Of a stretch of 62,570 nt of DNA, positions 1 to 9,364 are shown in pieces; the first letter of the stretch is position 1, and each line of letters begins with the position of its first letter. The stretch is from Actinomycetota bacterium. Its GTDB lineage: Bacteria; Actinomycetota; UBA4738; HRBIN12. The translations under genes and the position numbers were made by a program. The stretch covers positions 1-62,570 of the forward strand of contig DASQWI010000027.1 in NCBI GenBank assembly GCA_035640355.1, given 5' to 3'. The notes beneath the pieces were generated by a model. The model worked only from the letters and a program-made list of their open reading frames with translations, did no database searches and was not told the origin of the DNA.

Positions 1-1036
1 GATGGCGGCCCGCCTCGGAACGGGCATCCACGCCGGTCTGTTCGAGCCGACCCTTCGCCGCGACTCGCTCCTCGGCCGGAACGTAGAGGTCGGCCTGATC
101 TCGAGTGTCGCGGCGTCCTTCTATCTCGCTGCGGTCGCGAAGCTCGTTGCGTCCGCGTTCGGCGAACGGACGATCTCGTTCTGGGATCTCGTCACGATCT
201 CGGTCGTGGGCGGCATCCTCGCCTCCGCCGTCATCCTGTTCGCGACGGTGGTGATCGCCGTGCTGTCGTTCCGGCGCGGCTGGGACCTCGACGCGGTGGC
301 GACGCCGTTGGTCACGGCCATCGGCGACATGGTCGCGCTACCGGCGCTGTTCCTCGCGACGTTCATCCCCCGGAACGACACCGTCAACGCGTCCGTCGCC
401 GCCATCTGCACGCTCGCGGTAATCGTGGCGTTGATCCGTGCGGTGGTCACCACGTCGGCGACGCGGAGGGTGCTCGTCGAGATGGTCGCCGTGGTCGCGT
501 TGACGCCGTTGCTCGACATCTTCGCCGGTGCGCTCCTGCAGGCGCGGCTGCCGACGCTGGAGATCGTTCCCGCGTTCCTGATCCTGATCCCTCCGTTCGT
601 CTCACAGGCTGGCGCGCTCGGCGGGATCCTCTCGTCGCGCCTCACGTCGAAGCTTCAGATCGGTCTGATCAGCCCGCGGGGCCGTCCGGAACCGCCGGCG
701 ATCCTCGACGCCGCCATCGTCTTCGGGTTCGGCATCGTCGTGTTCACGGTCATCGGCGCCGTCGCCGCGGCGCTCGAACGGCTGACGGGCCTCGCGGATC
801 GCGCCGGCGTGTTGCATCCCGGCGCGGGAACGATCGTCGCCGGCGCCCTGCTCGCCGGCGTCATCGTGCTGCCCATCCTGCTCCTTGCCGGTTACTACAT
901 GGCCGTGGTGACCACCCGGTTCGGGCTCGACCCGGACAACCACGGCGTACCGACGATCACCAGCCTGCTCGACCTGGTCGGCATCGCCGCCGTTCTGCTC
1001 GCTATGGGAGTATTGGGAGTCGGCGCCAATGGATGA
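1..1036 (+). CDS. MgtE/SLC41-type divalent cation transporter, 5' truncated
   Basis: Integral membrane transporter, probably for Mg2+ or another divalent cation. The first readable residues (RLGTGIHAGLFEP) match the end of the first MgtE membrane-domain motif, so the gene starts before the window and about 345 residues are left. About ten hydrophobic segments follow. The signature TAIGDMVALPALFLAT at about 105-120 and the second-half motif GALGGILSSRLTSKL at about 204-218 show the duplicated two-domain SLC41-like form without the cytoplasmic N and CBS domains of classical MgtE. The stop overlaps the next gene by 8 bp, so the two are translationally coupled. Substrate is inferred from family only. 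Confidence 0.85.
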   Translation, partial: MAARLGTGIHAGLFEPTLRRDSLLGRNVEVGLISSVAASFYLAAVAKLVASAFGERTISFWDLVTISVVGGILASAVILFATVVIAVLSFRRGWDLDAVATPLVTAIGDMVALPALFLATFIPRNDTVNASVAAICTLAVIVALIRAVVTTSATRRVLVEMVAVVALTPLLDIFAGALLQARLPTLEIVPAFLILIPPFVSQAGALGGILSSRLTSKLQIGLISPRGRPEPPAILDAAIVFGFGIVVFTVIGAVAAALERLTGLADRAGVLHPGAGTIVAGALLAGVIVLPILLLAGYYMAVVTTRFGLDPDNHGVPTITSLLDLVGIAAVLLAMGVLGVGANG

Positions 1037-2222
1037 AGAACCGAAGAGTGTGAAGGACCTGCTCGTCGAGGCGAAGGATGCCTCCGAGCTGATGGTCGAC
1101 CTGGCGTACGCGGCGGTGTTCTTCAACGAGCAGAAGCTCGCTCGCGAGGTCGAACGCCTCGAGGAGCGCATGAGCGGCAACCTCCACCGGCTCCGGATGG
1201 TGGCGATGCTCGCCGCGCGGAGCCCCGAAGACGCCGAGGGCATGGCCGCGGTCCTGTGGATCGCCGATGCCGTGGAGAAGATCGGCGACGCCGCGTCCGA
1301 CATCGCCCGCGTCGTGGAGGCTCAGCTCGGCATCCCCGACGCGCTTCGCCGCGACCTCCGCCACGCCGACGAGATGACCGCTCGCGTCCGCGTTCGCGAA
1401 GACGCGCCGATGGTCGGACGTTCGCTGCGCGAGCTCTCGCTCGCGAGCGAGACCGGCATGTGGGTGATGGCCATCCGGAGCGGCATCGAGTGGCAGTTCG
1501 ACCCGGGTCCCGACGACGTGATCGCCGACGGAGACGTGCTCCTGATCCGAGGACCGGAGGAGGGCGTGAACGGCGTGCGTGATCTCGCCGGCGCTCCACC
1601 GCTTCCGGAGCCGCCGGACGACGACGTCCCGCCGCTGTCCGACCTCGATCGCGCGGTCGACATCCTGATCGAGCTGAAGGACCTGTCGGAGGCGGCGGTG
1701 GGGCTCGCCTATTCCTCGCTCCTGTTCAACAACCGCTCGCTCGCCGCCGAGGTCGGAACGCTCGAATCCCGGAGCGACGCCTTGCACGACGAGCTCGAGT
1801 CGTGGGTCCTGCGCTCGGCCTATGAGGCGCGAGACCCCGACGCCCTCCGGGGACTTCTCAGGCTGGGGAGCGCCAGCGAGTCGATGTCCGACGCCGCGCG
1901 CGACATGACGTGGTACGTCGAGCGGGGCGAACCGCTGCACCCGGTTGTGCAGCTGGCGCTGGAGGAGACCGAGGAGACCGGCGCGCAGACCGTGGTCGAG
2001 GCGAGGTCCGCGGCGGACGGCCGGACGCTCCGCGATCTTCGCCTGGAAGCCGAGACCGGGATGTTCGTCCTTGCCGTGCAGCGGGGGCCGCGATGGATCT
2101 ATCGGCCCCGCGGGCAGTTCCAGCTCCGCGCGGGCGACCGGCTGATCGCCGTGGGTCCCGAGGAAGGCGCCGAAGAGCTCGATCGCCTGTGCCGTGTCCC
2201 CGCGCCGGCGCCCACTTCCTGA
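1029..2222 (+). CDS. Duplicated PhoU-like / TrkA_C regulatory protein
   Basis: Soluble 397-residue protein made of two copies of the same unit. Each has a PhoU-like helical half (about 5-105 and 205-305) followed by a TrkA_C (RCK-C) half (about 110-195 and 315-390). Matching phrases in the copies are LRELSLASETGMWVMAI and LRDLRLEAETGMFVLAV, and LIRGPEEGV and IAVGPEEGA. TrkA_C domains bind small ligands and gate or regulate ion transport. The 8-bp overlap with the upstream MgtE-type gene suggests it is the regulatory partner of that transporter. It has no membrane segments of its own. Starts at ATG 1029. Confidence 0.8.
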   Translation: MDEEPKSVKDLLVEAKDASELMVDLAYAAVFFNEQKLAREVERLEERMSGNLHRLRMVAMLAARSPEDAEGMAAVLWIADAVEKIGDAASDIARVVEAQLGIPDALRRDLRHADEMTARVRVREDAPMVGRSLRELSLASETGMWVMAIRSGIEWQFDPGPDDVIADGDVLLIRGPEEGVNGVRDLAGAPPLPEPPDDDVPPLSDLDRAVDILIELKDLSEAAVGLAYSSLLFNNRSLAAEVGTLESRSDALHDELESWVLRSAYEARDPDALRGLLRLGSASESMSDAARDMTWYVERGEPLHPVVQLALEETEETGAQTVVEARSAADGRTLRDLRLEAETGMFVLAVQRGPRWIYRPRGQFQLRAGDRLIAVGPEEGAEELDRLCRVPAPAPTS

Positions 2223-2234
2223 CGAAGACGACCC

Positions 2235-2250
2235 CTCGGAGCTCTCCGAG
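2235..2250. terminator. Short hairpin between convergent genes
   Basis: CTCGGA-GCTC-TCCGAG forms a 6-bp stem with a 4-nt loop, followed by TTGTG. It sits in the 46-bp gap between the ends of the PhoU/TrkA_C gene and ispH and could stop transcription from both sides. There is no strong T tract. Confidence 0.4.
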
Positions 2251-2268
2251 TTGTGCTAGCCGCGTTCG

Positions 2269-3195
2269 TTAGCGATCGACGCGAACGTCGGAGAACCGAA
2301 CGTGCTCCTCCGTCAGACGAAGCTCCTCGACCTCGTTCGCGCCGCGTGAAGCGAGCCACGACAGCATCCGATCGACGAGCCACTCGGGTGCGCTCGCGCC
2401 CGACGTGATCCCGACGACATCGGCACCGTCGAGCCACGCCTCATCGACCTCGGTCTCGTCATCGACCAGGTGCGCGGGCGTTCCCTGCTCGCGCGCGACC
2501 TCGGCGAGTCGCTTGGAGTTCGACGAGTTGTCCGAGCCGATGACGAACACGACGTCGGCTCGACGCGCGAGCTCCTTCACCGCGTCCTGCCGGTTCTGGG
2601 TCGCGTAGCAGATGTCCTCGCGAGGCGGACCCTCGATCGAGGGGAACCGATCGCGGAGTGCGTCCACGATCTCATTCGTCTCGTCGACCGACAGCGTGGT
2701 CTGCGTGAGATACGCGAGGTTGCCTGGATCGGCGACGCGGAGCGCCCTCGCCTCGGCGACATCCTGCACGAGGACCGTTCGATCGGGCGCCTGTCCGGTC
2801 GTTCCGACGACCTCCTCGTGGCCGGCGTGACCGATCAGCACGATGGTTCGGTCTTTCTTCGCGAACCGGCGTGCCTCGAGGTGCACCTTGGTCACGAGCG
2901 GACACGTCGCGTCGAGGACCGTCAGCCGGCGGGCCGCGGCGTTCTGGTGTACCTCCGGAGCGACGCCGTGGGCCGAGAGCACGACGACGGCGCCCTCGGG
3001 AACCGAGGACTCCTCGTCGACGAAGACCGCGCCCTTGTTCTCGAGGTCGTGGACCACGTGCGCGTTGTGCACGATCTGCTTTCGAACGTAGACGGGCGCC
3101 CCGTGCTGTTGAAGGGCGCGTTCGACGGCCTCGACGGCGCGTTCGACGCCCGCGCAGTAGCCGCGAGGGGCGGCGAGCAGGACCTTGGTGAGCAC
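2269..3195 (-). CDS. ispH: 4-hydroxy-3-methylbut-2-enyl diphosphate reductase
   Basis: Last enzyme of the MEP isoprenoid pathway: an iron-sulfur protein that reduces HMBPP to IPP and DMAPP in the cytoplasm. Three cluster cysteines lie in [12 protein letters not shown] (near residue 11), [11 protein letters not shown] (mid-protein) and [18 protein letters not shown] is also conserved. The length of 308 residues fits the family. The open frame runs upstream to 3540, but that part is Arg-rich and shadows the neighbouring gene. GTG 3195 is chosen because it directly precedes the conserved N terminus and has a TACGAT box 6 nt upstream. Confidence 0.95.
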   Translation of the reverse strand: MLTKVLLAAPRGYCAGVERAVEAVERALQQHGAPVYVRKQIVHNAHVVHDLENKGAVFVDEESSVPEGAVVVLSAHGVAPEVHQNAAARRLTVLDATCPLVTKVHLEARRFAKKDRTIVLIGHAGHEEVVGTTGQAPDRTVLVQDVAEARALRVADPGNLAYLTQTTLSVDETNEIVDALRDRFPSIEGPPREDICYATQNRQDAVKELARRADVVFVIGSDNSSNSKRLAEVAREQGTPAHLVDDETEVDEAWLDGADVVGITSGASAPEWLVDRMLSWLASRGANEVEELRLTEEHVRFSDVRVDR

Positions 3196-3201
3196 GACCT
3201 C

Positions 3202-3207
3202 ATCGTA
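3202..3207 (-). promoter_or_regulatory. -10 box of ispH (leaderless type)
   Basis: TACGAT on the minus strand, 6 nt before GTG 3195, with no Shine-Dalgarno between. Inferred to give an mRNA that starts at or next to the start codon. Confidence 0.5.
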
Positions 3208-3215
3208 CCGGCGGG

Positions 3216-3542
3216 CTACCGAACGGGACCGCCCGCAGGACGGGCGAGCACGGCGGCGCGTACCTCGTCGGGCGCGGACACGACCACGCTCGGGATCGGC
3301 AGCGGTCGGTCTGCCACGATCCTGATCGAGGGGTAGGCATCGAGCGCGGCGCGGGCCAGTCCGCCGAACGGGCCGAAGAGCACGAGCACGTGCGGTCGTT
3401 CCTCGTGCACCTGTGCGAGAGCATCCGCCTCGTCGGTCGCTCCGGGCGTGAGCTCCCACTCGGCCGAGACGGCCGCCCGTTTCAGCTCGGCCAGCGCGGT
3501 GGGAGTTTCGGCGACGCACAGGACCTTCAGCGCCCGACACAC
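3216..3542 (-). CDS. Small receiver-like orphan protein
   Basis: A 108-residue protein beginning 2 nt after the corA stop (GTG 3542), hence in the corA transcript. It has the alternating strand-helix look of a response-regulator receiver or small Rossmann domain: [19 protein letters not shown], then [14 protein letters not shown], then SIRIVADRP and [12 protein letters not shown]. At the usual phospho-Asp position (end of strand 3) the sequence is LVLFGP, so no phospho-acceptor is visible. There is no DNA-binding or other output domain. Function is unknown. The frame extends upstream to 3713, but that is shadow coding over corA. Confidence 0.6.
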   Translation of the reverse strand: MCRALKVLCVAETPTALAELKRAAVSAEWELTPGATDEADALAQVHEERPHVLVLFGPFGGLARAALDAYPSIRIVADRPLPIPSVVVSAPDEVRAAVLARPAGGPVR

Positions 3543-3544
3543 CG

Positions 3545-4516
3545 CTACAGCCAGTCGCGACGGCGGAACACGCGGTACAGGACGAATGCGGAGATGGCCA
3601 TCAACGCGAGGGCGAAGGGATAGCCGAACAACCACTCCAGCTCGGGCATGTGCTCGAAGTTCATGCCGTAGATGCCCGCGATGAGCGTGGGGATCAGGAT
3701 GATCGCGGCCCACCCGGTCAGCTGCTTCACCACGACGTTCAACCGGTTCGACGCTTGCGCGAGGAGAGCCTCGAGCGACGACCTGAGCATCTCGCCGACG
3801 TTCTCCGCGAGCTCGATCGTCCGAGTCACGTGGTCCTGCACGTCGCGGTAGTACGGCGTAAGGCGTTGCGTGACGATCCCGCCGTGATCGGCCAGCTCGT
3901 CCAGAACGTGGCGGGTCGGCGCGGCCAGCCGACGGAAATGGATGACCAGCCGTTTGAGGTCGAACAGTTGGCGCTGCAGACCCTCGTCCTGGTCCTCCCC
4001 GAAGACACGTTCCTCGACGTCGTCCGCCAGATCCTCGAGCCGGTCGACGACGATCAGGTAGTCGTCCACGACCTCGTCGAGGATGAGGTACAGCGGGTAG
4101 CCGATCCCCTCATCCCTGAGATCGGACGTCGCGCGCGCTCGGTCGATCGCCCCATCGAAGGTGAACAGCGGCGCTCGCCGGATCGTCAGGAGATAGAGGT
4201 TCTCCTCGGCGACGAGGTGCACCTCGGAATCGATGAGCTCGTCGTCTGCGTCGAGCGAGAGCGCGTGCAGGACGACGAACACGTAGCCCGGATAGAACTC
4301 CACCTTGGCCCGCTGTCCCCACCGGCGACTGTCCTCGACGGAAAGCTCATGCAGATCCAGCAGGCGCTGCAGCGTGGAGAGCTCTTCGTCGCTCGGGTCG
4401 ACGACGTCGATCCACAACCGATGCCGACCGTCCTGCCGAACCTTCTCTAGCTCGGCGGGATCGAACGGTGCCTCCTCCTCGAGGTGGCCGTCGCGGTAGA
4501 CGCGGCTCCTGATCAC
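3545..4516 (-). CDS. corA: CorA-family Mg2+/Co2+ transporter
   Basis: Pentameric divalent cation channel of the inner membrane. A large cytoplasmic alpha/beta and helical domain (about 1-260) is followed by two C-terminal transmembrane helices. The GMN signature is present as [14 protein letters not shown] between them, and the C terminus is basic (FRRRDWL), as in the family. GTG 4516 gives 323 residues and begins just before the conserved N-terminal strand IRSRVYRDG. It has a TACGCT box 7 nt upstream. The frame continues to 4630 but is Pro/Arg-rich there. The gene is divergent from the acetyltransferase. Confidence 0.93.
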   Translation of the reverse strand: MIRSRVYRDGHLEEEAPFDPAELEKVRQDGRHRLWIDVVDPSDEELSTLQRLLDLHELSVEDSRRWGQRAKVEFYPGYVFVVLHALSLDADDELIDSEVHLVAEENLYLLTIRRAPLFTFDGAIDRARATSDLRDEGIGYPLYLILDEVVDDYLIVVDRLEDLADDVEERVFGEDQDEGLQRQLFDLKRLVIHFRRLAAPTRHVLDELADHGGIVTQRLTPYYRDVQDHVTRTIELAENVGEMLRSSLEALLAQASNRLNVVVKQLTGWAAIILIPTLIAGIYGMNFEHMPELEWLFGYPFALALMAISAFVLYRVFRRRDWL

Positions 4517-4523
4517 GTGGTCG

Positions 4524-4529
4524 AGCGTA
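4524..4529 (-). promoter_or_regulatory. -10 box of corA (leaderless type)
   Basis: TACGCT on the minus strand, 7 nt before GTG 4516, no Shine-Dalgarno visible. It lies in the divergent gap between corA and the acetyltransferase. Confidence 0.5.
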
Positions 4530-4539
4530 ACCCAGGGCG

Positions 4540-5340
4540 GTGCCTGGACCGGCTGTGGTCGCTCGGTGCGACGATGACGGCGTGGTGAACGACGCGGATC
4601 TCGACACGCTGCTGCGGTACTGGCGCGCATACGACGCGCTGTTCGCCCAGGTCGAACCGACGTGGTGGGGAGCCGTCGTCCGCAACAGCCGGTTCCCGGC
4701 GCTGCACGAGGTGAACTACGCGCGCGTCGAGACGGAAAGCCCCGTTGGTCTAACGGAGCTCGATCGCGTCCTGCTGGAGGACGGGATGCGGCGGGCGCAC
4801 GTGGTGACGTTCCGACCCGAGTGGCAGACCGAGCTGTTGGTCCAGGCGAGCTCTCGCGGCGACCGGATCGGATGGGACCTGGTCATGGTGAACGACCGTC
4901 CGGGCGACGACTCCGATCCACGGATCGAGGAAAGCGATCTCGAGGAGAGATTCTGGACGGTCTACGAACGCTCGCTCGAATGGTTCGGCATCACTGGAGA
5001 GGACGTTGCGACGCAGCTCCGGGAGGTCGAACGGGACGTGCTGGCCCCGGCCGGTCGTCGCTGGTTCGTCGGTCGCGAGCGAGGGGCGATCGTGGCTTTA
5101 ACGGCACTGCTCGTCCTCGACGGCGTGGGGTTCATCGACCACGTCACGACCGATCCGAGCGCTCGGCGGCGGGGGTTCGCCACGGCGCTCACGCGACGCG
5201 CCGTGAGTGAAGCGCGGAGGGCAGGCGCGGAGCAGACGTTCCTGCTGGCCGAGCCCGCCGGCGCGGGCGCCGCCGTCTACAAGCGAATCGGCTTTCGAAC
5301 GGTCACCCAGATCGCGAGCTGGACCTCGGCGCCGCGGTAG
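4540..5340 (+). CDS. GNAT-family N-acetyltransferase
   Basis: Cytoplasmic acetyl-CoA-dependent acyltransferase of unknown substrate. The C-terminal half holds the GNAT core: FVGRERGAIVALTALLVLDGV (strands 3-4, two pieces), then HVTTDPSARRRGFATALTRR, which contains the acetyl-CoA loop R-R-R-G-F-A, and the late motif AVYKRIGFRTV. The N-terminal 130 residues may be a degenerate second GNAT fold. The start is uncertain: GTG codons occur at 4540, 4555, 4582 and 4585, none with a clear ribosome site. 4540 is the longest, and 4582 would leave more room for the divergent promoters. Confidence 0.8.
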   Translation: MPGPAVVARCDDDGVVNDADLDTLLRYWRAYDALFAQVEPTWWGAVVRNSRFPALHEVNYARVETESPVGLTELDRVLLEDGMRRAHVVTFRPEWQTELLVQASSRGDRIGWDLVMVNDRPGDDSDPRIEESDLEERFWTVYERSLEWFGITGEDVATQLREVERDVLAPAGRRWFVGRERGAIVALTALLVLDGVGFIDHVTTDPSARRRGFATALTRRAVSEARRAGAEQTFLLAEPAGAGAAVYKRIGFRTVTQIASWTSAPR

Positions 5341-5341
5341 A

Positions 5342-6262
5342 TCACGACGCGGGGAGGTATCGAGCCGCGACGACCCGTCCGCCCATGCGGTCGAGCACCC
5401 ACACCGAGCCCTTGGCGAGCCCGCGTTTGCCCTCGACCGTCGCGCCGTCGTGTTCGAACGAGTCGATGAGCGCCTCGATCTCGCGGCCGTGGCCACACAG
5501 GACGGTCGGTCGGCCGTCGAGCGAACGGACCAGGCCGACCGTGCGTTCGACGTCCACACCCTCGGCAAGCTCGTGGGCGGTCACGACGCGAATGCCTCGC
5601 GCTTGGGCCAGTGGCTCGACCGTTTGGACGCACCGAACGAATGGGCTCGAGACGATCCGCGCCACGTCGAGCCCTTCGAATCGCTCGACGAGGCGGCGCG
5701 CCTGCTTCCTGCCTCGGGGCGTGATGGGTCGATCTTGGTCGGGTGGATGCCACCGGTCCCGCCTGCCCGCCTTTGCGTGCCGGACCAGATACACGGGCGC
5801 TCTCGGCTCGGCCAGAACGACCGAGCGAAGGAGTTCCCGGTCGTGTGCGTACGTGAGGCGGTCGACGGCCTCTCGTGGCCGTTCCCACCGCAGCGCGTCG
5901 ACCTCGTTGCTCGGCGCGAACGCTCCGCCCTCCGGCGTCATCGTCCAGTACCGGACGATCTTCGGGCGGCCGTATCGATCGGCGTACGTCACCGTTCCGA
6001 CATCGGCACCGAGCCTGCAGCGAAAACCGGTTTCCTCCTCAACCTCTCGGAGCGCGGCGTCGGTTTCGGACTCGCCGTTTTGGAGCTTGCCCTTGGGTAA
6101 CGTCCAGTCGTCGTACTTGGGGCGATGAACGATCGCGATGCGTTGGTCCGCCCCGTTGCCGTCGACGACGATGCCGCCGGCTGCGTGGACGATCTCCTTG
6201 GCGTTCGAGGACTGTGGCCCCGAACCAGTGGGCTCGCCCCTCGAGCCATTCCCGGCCGTCAC
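5342..6262 (-). CDS. mutT1: MutT1-like Nudix hydrolase fused to histidine phosphatase
   Basis: Two-domain enzyme of 306 residues. The N-terminal Nudix domain has the box as GKLQNGESETDAALRE followed by VEEETGF (about 50-75 after the start). The C-terminal domain is an RHG-type histidine phosphatase with YLVRHAKAG as catalytic motif and TVLCGHGREIEAL carrying the second His. Mycobacterial MutT1 has the same architecture and sanitises 8-oxo-(d)GTP and dinucleoside polyphosphates. It is also a genomic neighbour of ppk1 there, as here. GTG 6262 overlaps the CHAD stop as GTGA, so it is coupled to the polyphosphate genes. Confidence 0.92.
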   Translation of the reverse strand: MTAGNGSRGEPTGSGPQSSNAKEIVHAAGGIVVDGNGADQRIAIVHRPKYDDWTLPKGKLQNGESETDAALREVEEETGFRCRLGADVGTVTYADRYGRPKIVRYWTMTPEGGAFAPSNEVDALRWERPREAVDRLTYAHDRELLRSVVLAEPRAPVYLVRHAKAGRRDRWHPPDQDRPITPRGRKQARRLVERFEGLDVARIVSSPFVRCVQTVEPLAQARGIRVVTAHELAEGVDVERTVGLVRSLDGRPTVLCGHGREIEALIDSFEHDGATVEGKRGLAKGSVWVLDRMGGRVVAARYLPAS

Positions 6263-7290
6263 GACCAGAAGCGTAACTTCTTGCGGGACAGCCTTCTCCA
6301 GGCGGCCGGCCATTTCTCCCGAGCCGAGCGCGCCGCGCGCGCCTCGAGCGCGACGAGCTCGCCGGCGACGAACGCTACGTCGGGGGTCGTCGCCGCGGCC
6401 CGGCGGAGCCATCCTCCCGCGACGACGGCATCCTGATGCTCACCAAGGACGTCCTGCAGCGCCGACGCGGCCTTCGCGAACCGACGGGCCGGCTTGCCGA
6501 ACACCGGCGTCACGGCCTCGGCCGCGTACCGAACGCGTTTCGAACGGATCCGAACGACGTGGAGAGCCCCGTCCGTCGCCCCCTCGGTCACGACGTCTTC
6601 GATCGCGGCATCGAGGTGCTTCCACAACTTCTGCAGTCCGGGGCGAAGCGCGACGTCCGCCGGCACCGCCGCGACCTCCGGCAGCAGGGCCGGCTCACGC
6701 GCGCCGTCATCGAGCGCGTCGACGAGCGAGCGGTACCGGTCGGTCGTCATCTGCTCGATCAAGCGCGCTCGCGCGAGATCGCGGCGCGCGCTGAGTCTGC
6801 GGATCAGCCGCTTGACGGCCGGCCGGTCCTCCGCGGCGATCCATCCCGCCTGAGCGTGGAGACGGTCGCGAAGGACCTCGGCGTCGCGCACGTCCCCGAG
6901 CAAGCGGCCCAGCCACCGAAGCTCGTCTCGAAGCGCCGTCGCCCACTCCGGCTCGAGAACGTCGCCGAACGTTCGAAGGACCGAACGCAGCCGGCGGACG
7001 GCGACGCGCGCCTGATGCACGTCCTCGGCGTCATCGCCCTGCCGGACGCCCGCTTCTCGCTCCACGAGCCGTTCGACCAGCGCGCCCATCGCCTGCCGTA
7101 CCGCCTCCCCCACCAGCATCTGGTCAGAGGAAACCGTCTCCTCGGGCAACGGCGCGAGAACGGCCACCGCCGGTGTCCCGCCGGGCCGAGGGGTTGTAGC
7201 CGAATCCGAGCCTGAGTCAGCCATCCCGGCGCCGTCGACGCGCGCGGTGTTCGACGTCACGACGCGGGGTGGAGTTGGGTTCGAGGTCAC
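6259..7290 (-). CDS. CHAD domain protein (polyphosphate-binding)
   Basis: 343-residue, helix- and Arg-rich cytoplasmic protein. CHAD domains are paired four-helix bundles with conserved basic residues that bind inorganic polyphosphate. Visible motifs are VHQARVAVRRLRSVLRTF (about 90-107), LRDELRWLGRLLGDVRDAEV, and HVVRIRSKRVRYAAEAV in the second half. The first 50 residues are Pro/Thr-rich and probably disordered. GTG 7290 overlaps the ppk1 stop as GTGA, and its own stop overlaps the mutT1 start the same way. Three genes therefore form one coupled unit. No CYTH domain is attached. Confidence 0.9.
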   Translation of the reverse strand: MTSNPTPPRVVTSNTARVDGAGMADSGSDSATTPRPGGTPAVAVLAPLPEETVSSDQMLVGEAVRQAMGALVERLVEREAGVRQGDDAEDVHQARVAVRRLRSVLRTFGDVLEPEWATALRDELRWLGRLLGDVRDAEVLRDRLHAQAGWIAAEDRPAVKRLIRRLSARRDLARARLIEQMTTDRYRSLVDALDDGAREPALLPEVAAVPADVALRPGLQKLWKHLDAAIEDVVTEGATDGALHVVRIRSKRVRYAAEAVTPVFGKPARRFAKAASALQDVLGEHQDAVVAGGWLRRAAATTPDVAFVAGELVALEARAARSAREKWPAAWRRLSRKKLRFWS

Positions 7291-9350
7291 GCCAGGCGCG
7301 CCCGTTCTACGGCCATCTCTTGGAACCCCTGCTGCGCATTGGCCCCTCGCTCCGTAGGAACCTTGGACCAGACCCCGTCACGGCCGAGCGTCCACGACAG
7401 CGTGTCGTCCTGCAGCAGCACGTCGAGCATCTCGTCCAGCCGAGCACACAGGGCCGGATCCGGCACCGGCACCACGGCCTCGACGCGCTGATCGAGGTTC
7501 CTCTGCATCAGGTCGGCCGACCCGATGTAGTGGATCGCGTCCTCGCCCTCACCGAACCGGAAGATGCGCGAGTGCTCGAGGTACCGGCCGACGAGCGACC
7601 GGACTCGGATGTTCTCCGACAATCCGGGCACGCCGGGACGCAGGCAGCAGATGCCACGGACGATCAGGTCGATCCGGGCACCGGCCTGCGCTGCCTCGTA
7701 GAGCGCCTCGATCACGTCGGGGTCGACGAGCGCGTTCATCTTCAGGACGATCCGTCCGCCCTCGCGCGCCTGTTCTTGGATGAGCTCACGGATCCGCGGG
7801 CGAAGGAAGTCCGGCGCGACCAGCACGGTTCGGTAGTGCTGTTGTCGCGAGTAGCCCGTGAGCAGGTTGAACAGGTCGGTGAGGTCGGCGCCGATCTCGG
7901 GATCGGCCGTGAGCAATCCGATGTCCTCGTAGAGCGTGGCTGTCACCGGGTTGTAGTTGCCGGTCCCCACGTGTGCGTAGCGGCGGATGCCGCCCGCTTC
8001 ACGCCGAACCACGAGCGAAACCTTGGCGTGCGTCTTCAACCCGACGACGCCGTACACGACGTGGACGCCCGCCTTCTCGAGCTCACGCGCGTAGCTGATG
8101 TTGGCCTCCTCATCGAAACGGGCCTTCAGCTCGACGAGCGCGACGACCTGCTTCCCGAGCTCCGCCGCGCGGATCAGGGCGCGAATGATCGCGCTCTCCT
8201 GCGTGGACGTTCGATACAACGTCTGCTTGATCGCCAGGACGTCCCTGTCGCGTGCGGCCTGCCCGACGAACGCCTCCACCGACGTCGTGAACGAGTCGTA
8301 CGGGTGGTGGACGAGCACGTCGCCGTCTCGGATCACGGCGAAAAGATCCGGCGTCCCGTCAGCGTCCGCCAGCCGAGGCTGGGTCACGGGCGTCCACGGC
8401 TGCTGCTTCAGGTCGGGCCGGTCGAGCGAGTACAACGACATCAACGCCGCCAGGTCGAGCGGCCCGGGCAGCACGTAGACCTCGGACTCTTGCAGGTCGA
8501 GCTCGCGACGGAGCAGCTCGAGGACCTCCGGCGACATCGTCTCGTCCACCTCGAGCCGGACCGGGCTCGCGCCGCGACGCCTCCGCCTAAGGACCGACTG
8601 GATCGCCTCGAGCAGGTCCTCGGCCTCGTCCTCCTCGACCTCGACGTCGGCGTCCCGCGTCACCCGGAACGCGTGGAACGAGACGATCTCCATCCCCGGA
8701 AACAGACGCTCGAGATGTGACTCGATCACTACCTCGAGTGGGATGAACCGTTCGCCGTCGGGCAGCACGATGAACCTGGGGAGCAGCGGGGGGACCTTCA
8801 CTCGCGCGAATCGGCGAACGGTGGTCGTCGGATCGCGAACGATCGCCGCGAGGTTCAGCGAAAGGTCCGAAATGTACGGGAATGGGTGCGCCGGGTCGAC
8901 CGACAGCGGAGTCAACACCGGAAAGATGCGCTCGCCGAACTCGCGATCAAGGAAGTCGAGGTCGGAGGGATCCAGACCCTCGAGCGAGCGAACGATCCTG
9001 ATCCTCTCCTTCTCGAGGGCGGGAACGAGCTCCACGATGAACAACGATGCGGCCGCCGCCATGAGCTCCTGCGCGCGAAGGCGGATACCGTCGAGCTGTT
9101 CGGCGGGCGTCAGCCCATCGGGCGATGTCTTGACGACGCGTGCCTCGACCTGCTCCTGCAAACCCGCCACGCGGATCTGGAAGAACTCGTCCATGTTGCT
9201 GGCGAAGATGGCGAGGAACTTGATCCGCTCGAGCAGCTGAAGCGAGGCGTCCTGCGCGAGCTCGAGAACGCGCGCGTCGAACTCCAGCCAGGAGAGCTCC
9301 CGGTTGATGAATCGGGGTTCATGAACTGCGAGAAGGCGCGAAGCATCCAT
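7287..9350 (-). CDS. ppk1: Polyphosphate kinase 1
   Basis: Membrane-associated enzyme that reversibly transfers the gamma phosphate of ATP to polyphosphate. At 687 residues it is full length. Landmarks are RFINRELSWLEFDARVLELA at the N terminus, the ALVELKARFDEE block, the first catalytic histidine region RRYAHVGTGNYNPVTA (phosphoenzyme His), ADLTDLFNLLTGYS, and the second histidine region AIHYIGSADLMQRNLDQRVE. ATG 9350 is used. It is the seventh gene of the phosphate operon, 55 bp after phoB, and has a possible internal -10 box at 9365-9370. Confidence 0.97.
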   Translation of the reverse strand: MDASRLLAVHEPRFINRELSWLEFDARVLELAQDASLQLLERIKFLAIFASNMDEFFQIRVAGLQEQVEARVVKTSPDGLTPAEQLDGIRLRAQELMAAAASLFIVELVPALEKERIRIVRSLEGLDPSDLDFLDREFGERIFPVLTPLSVDPAHPFPYISDLSLNLAAIVRDPTTTVRRFARVKVPPLLPRFIVLPDGERFIPLEVVIESHLERLFPGMEIVSFHAFRVTRDADVEVEEDEAEDLLEAIQSVLRRRRRGASPVRLEVDETMSPEVLELLRRELDLQESEVYVLPGPLDLAALMSLYSLDRPDLKQQPWTPVTQPRLADADGTPDLFAVIRDGDVLVHHPYDSFTTSVEAFVGQAARDRDVLAIKQTLYRTSTQESAIIRALIRAAELGKQVVALVELKARFDEEANISYARELEKAGVHVVYGVVGLKTHAKVSLVVRREAGGIRRYAHVGTGNYNPVTATLYEDIGLLTADPEIGADLTDLFNLLTGYSRQQHYRTVLVAPDFLRPRIRELIQEQAREGGRIVLKMNALVDPDVIEALYEAAQAGARIDLIVRGICCLRPGVPGLSENIRVRSLVGRYLEHSRIFRFGEGEDAIHYIGSADLMQRNLDQRVEAVVPVPDPALCARLDEMLDVLLQDDTLSWTLGRDGVWSKVPTERGANAQQGFQEMAVERARLA

Positions 9351-9364
9351 GGGAAGGGATGGTC

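Noticed and set aside
121-645. Long antisense frames over real genes (for example 121-645, 44293-45333, 50035-51093, 24429-25733)
   Set aside because: Their composition is that of GC-rich shadow frames (Arg-, Pro-, Ser- or Val-rich), they have no motifs, and the opposite strand has a recognised protein.
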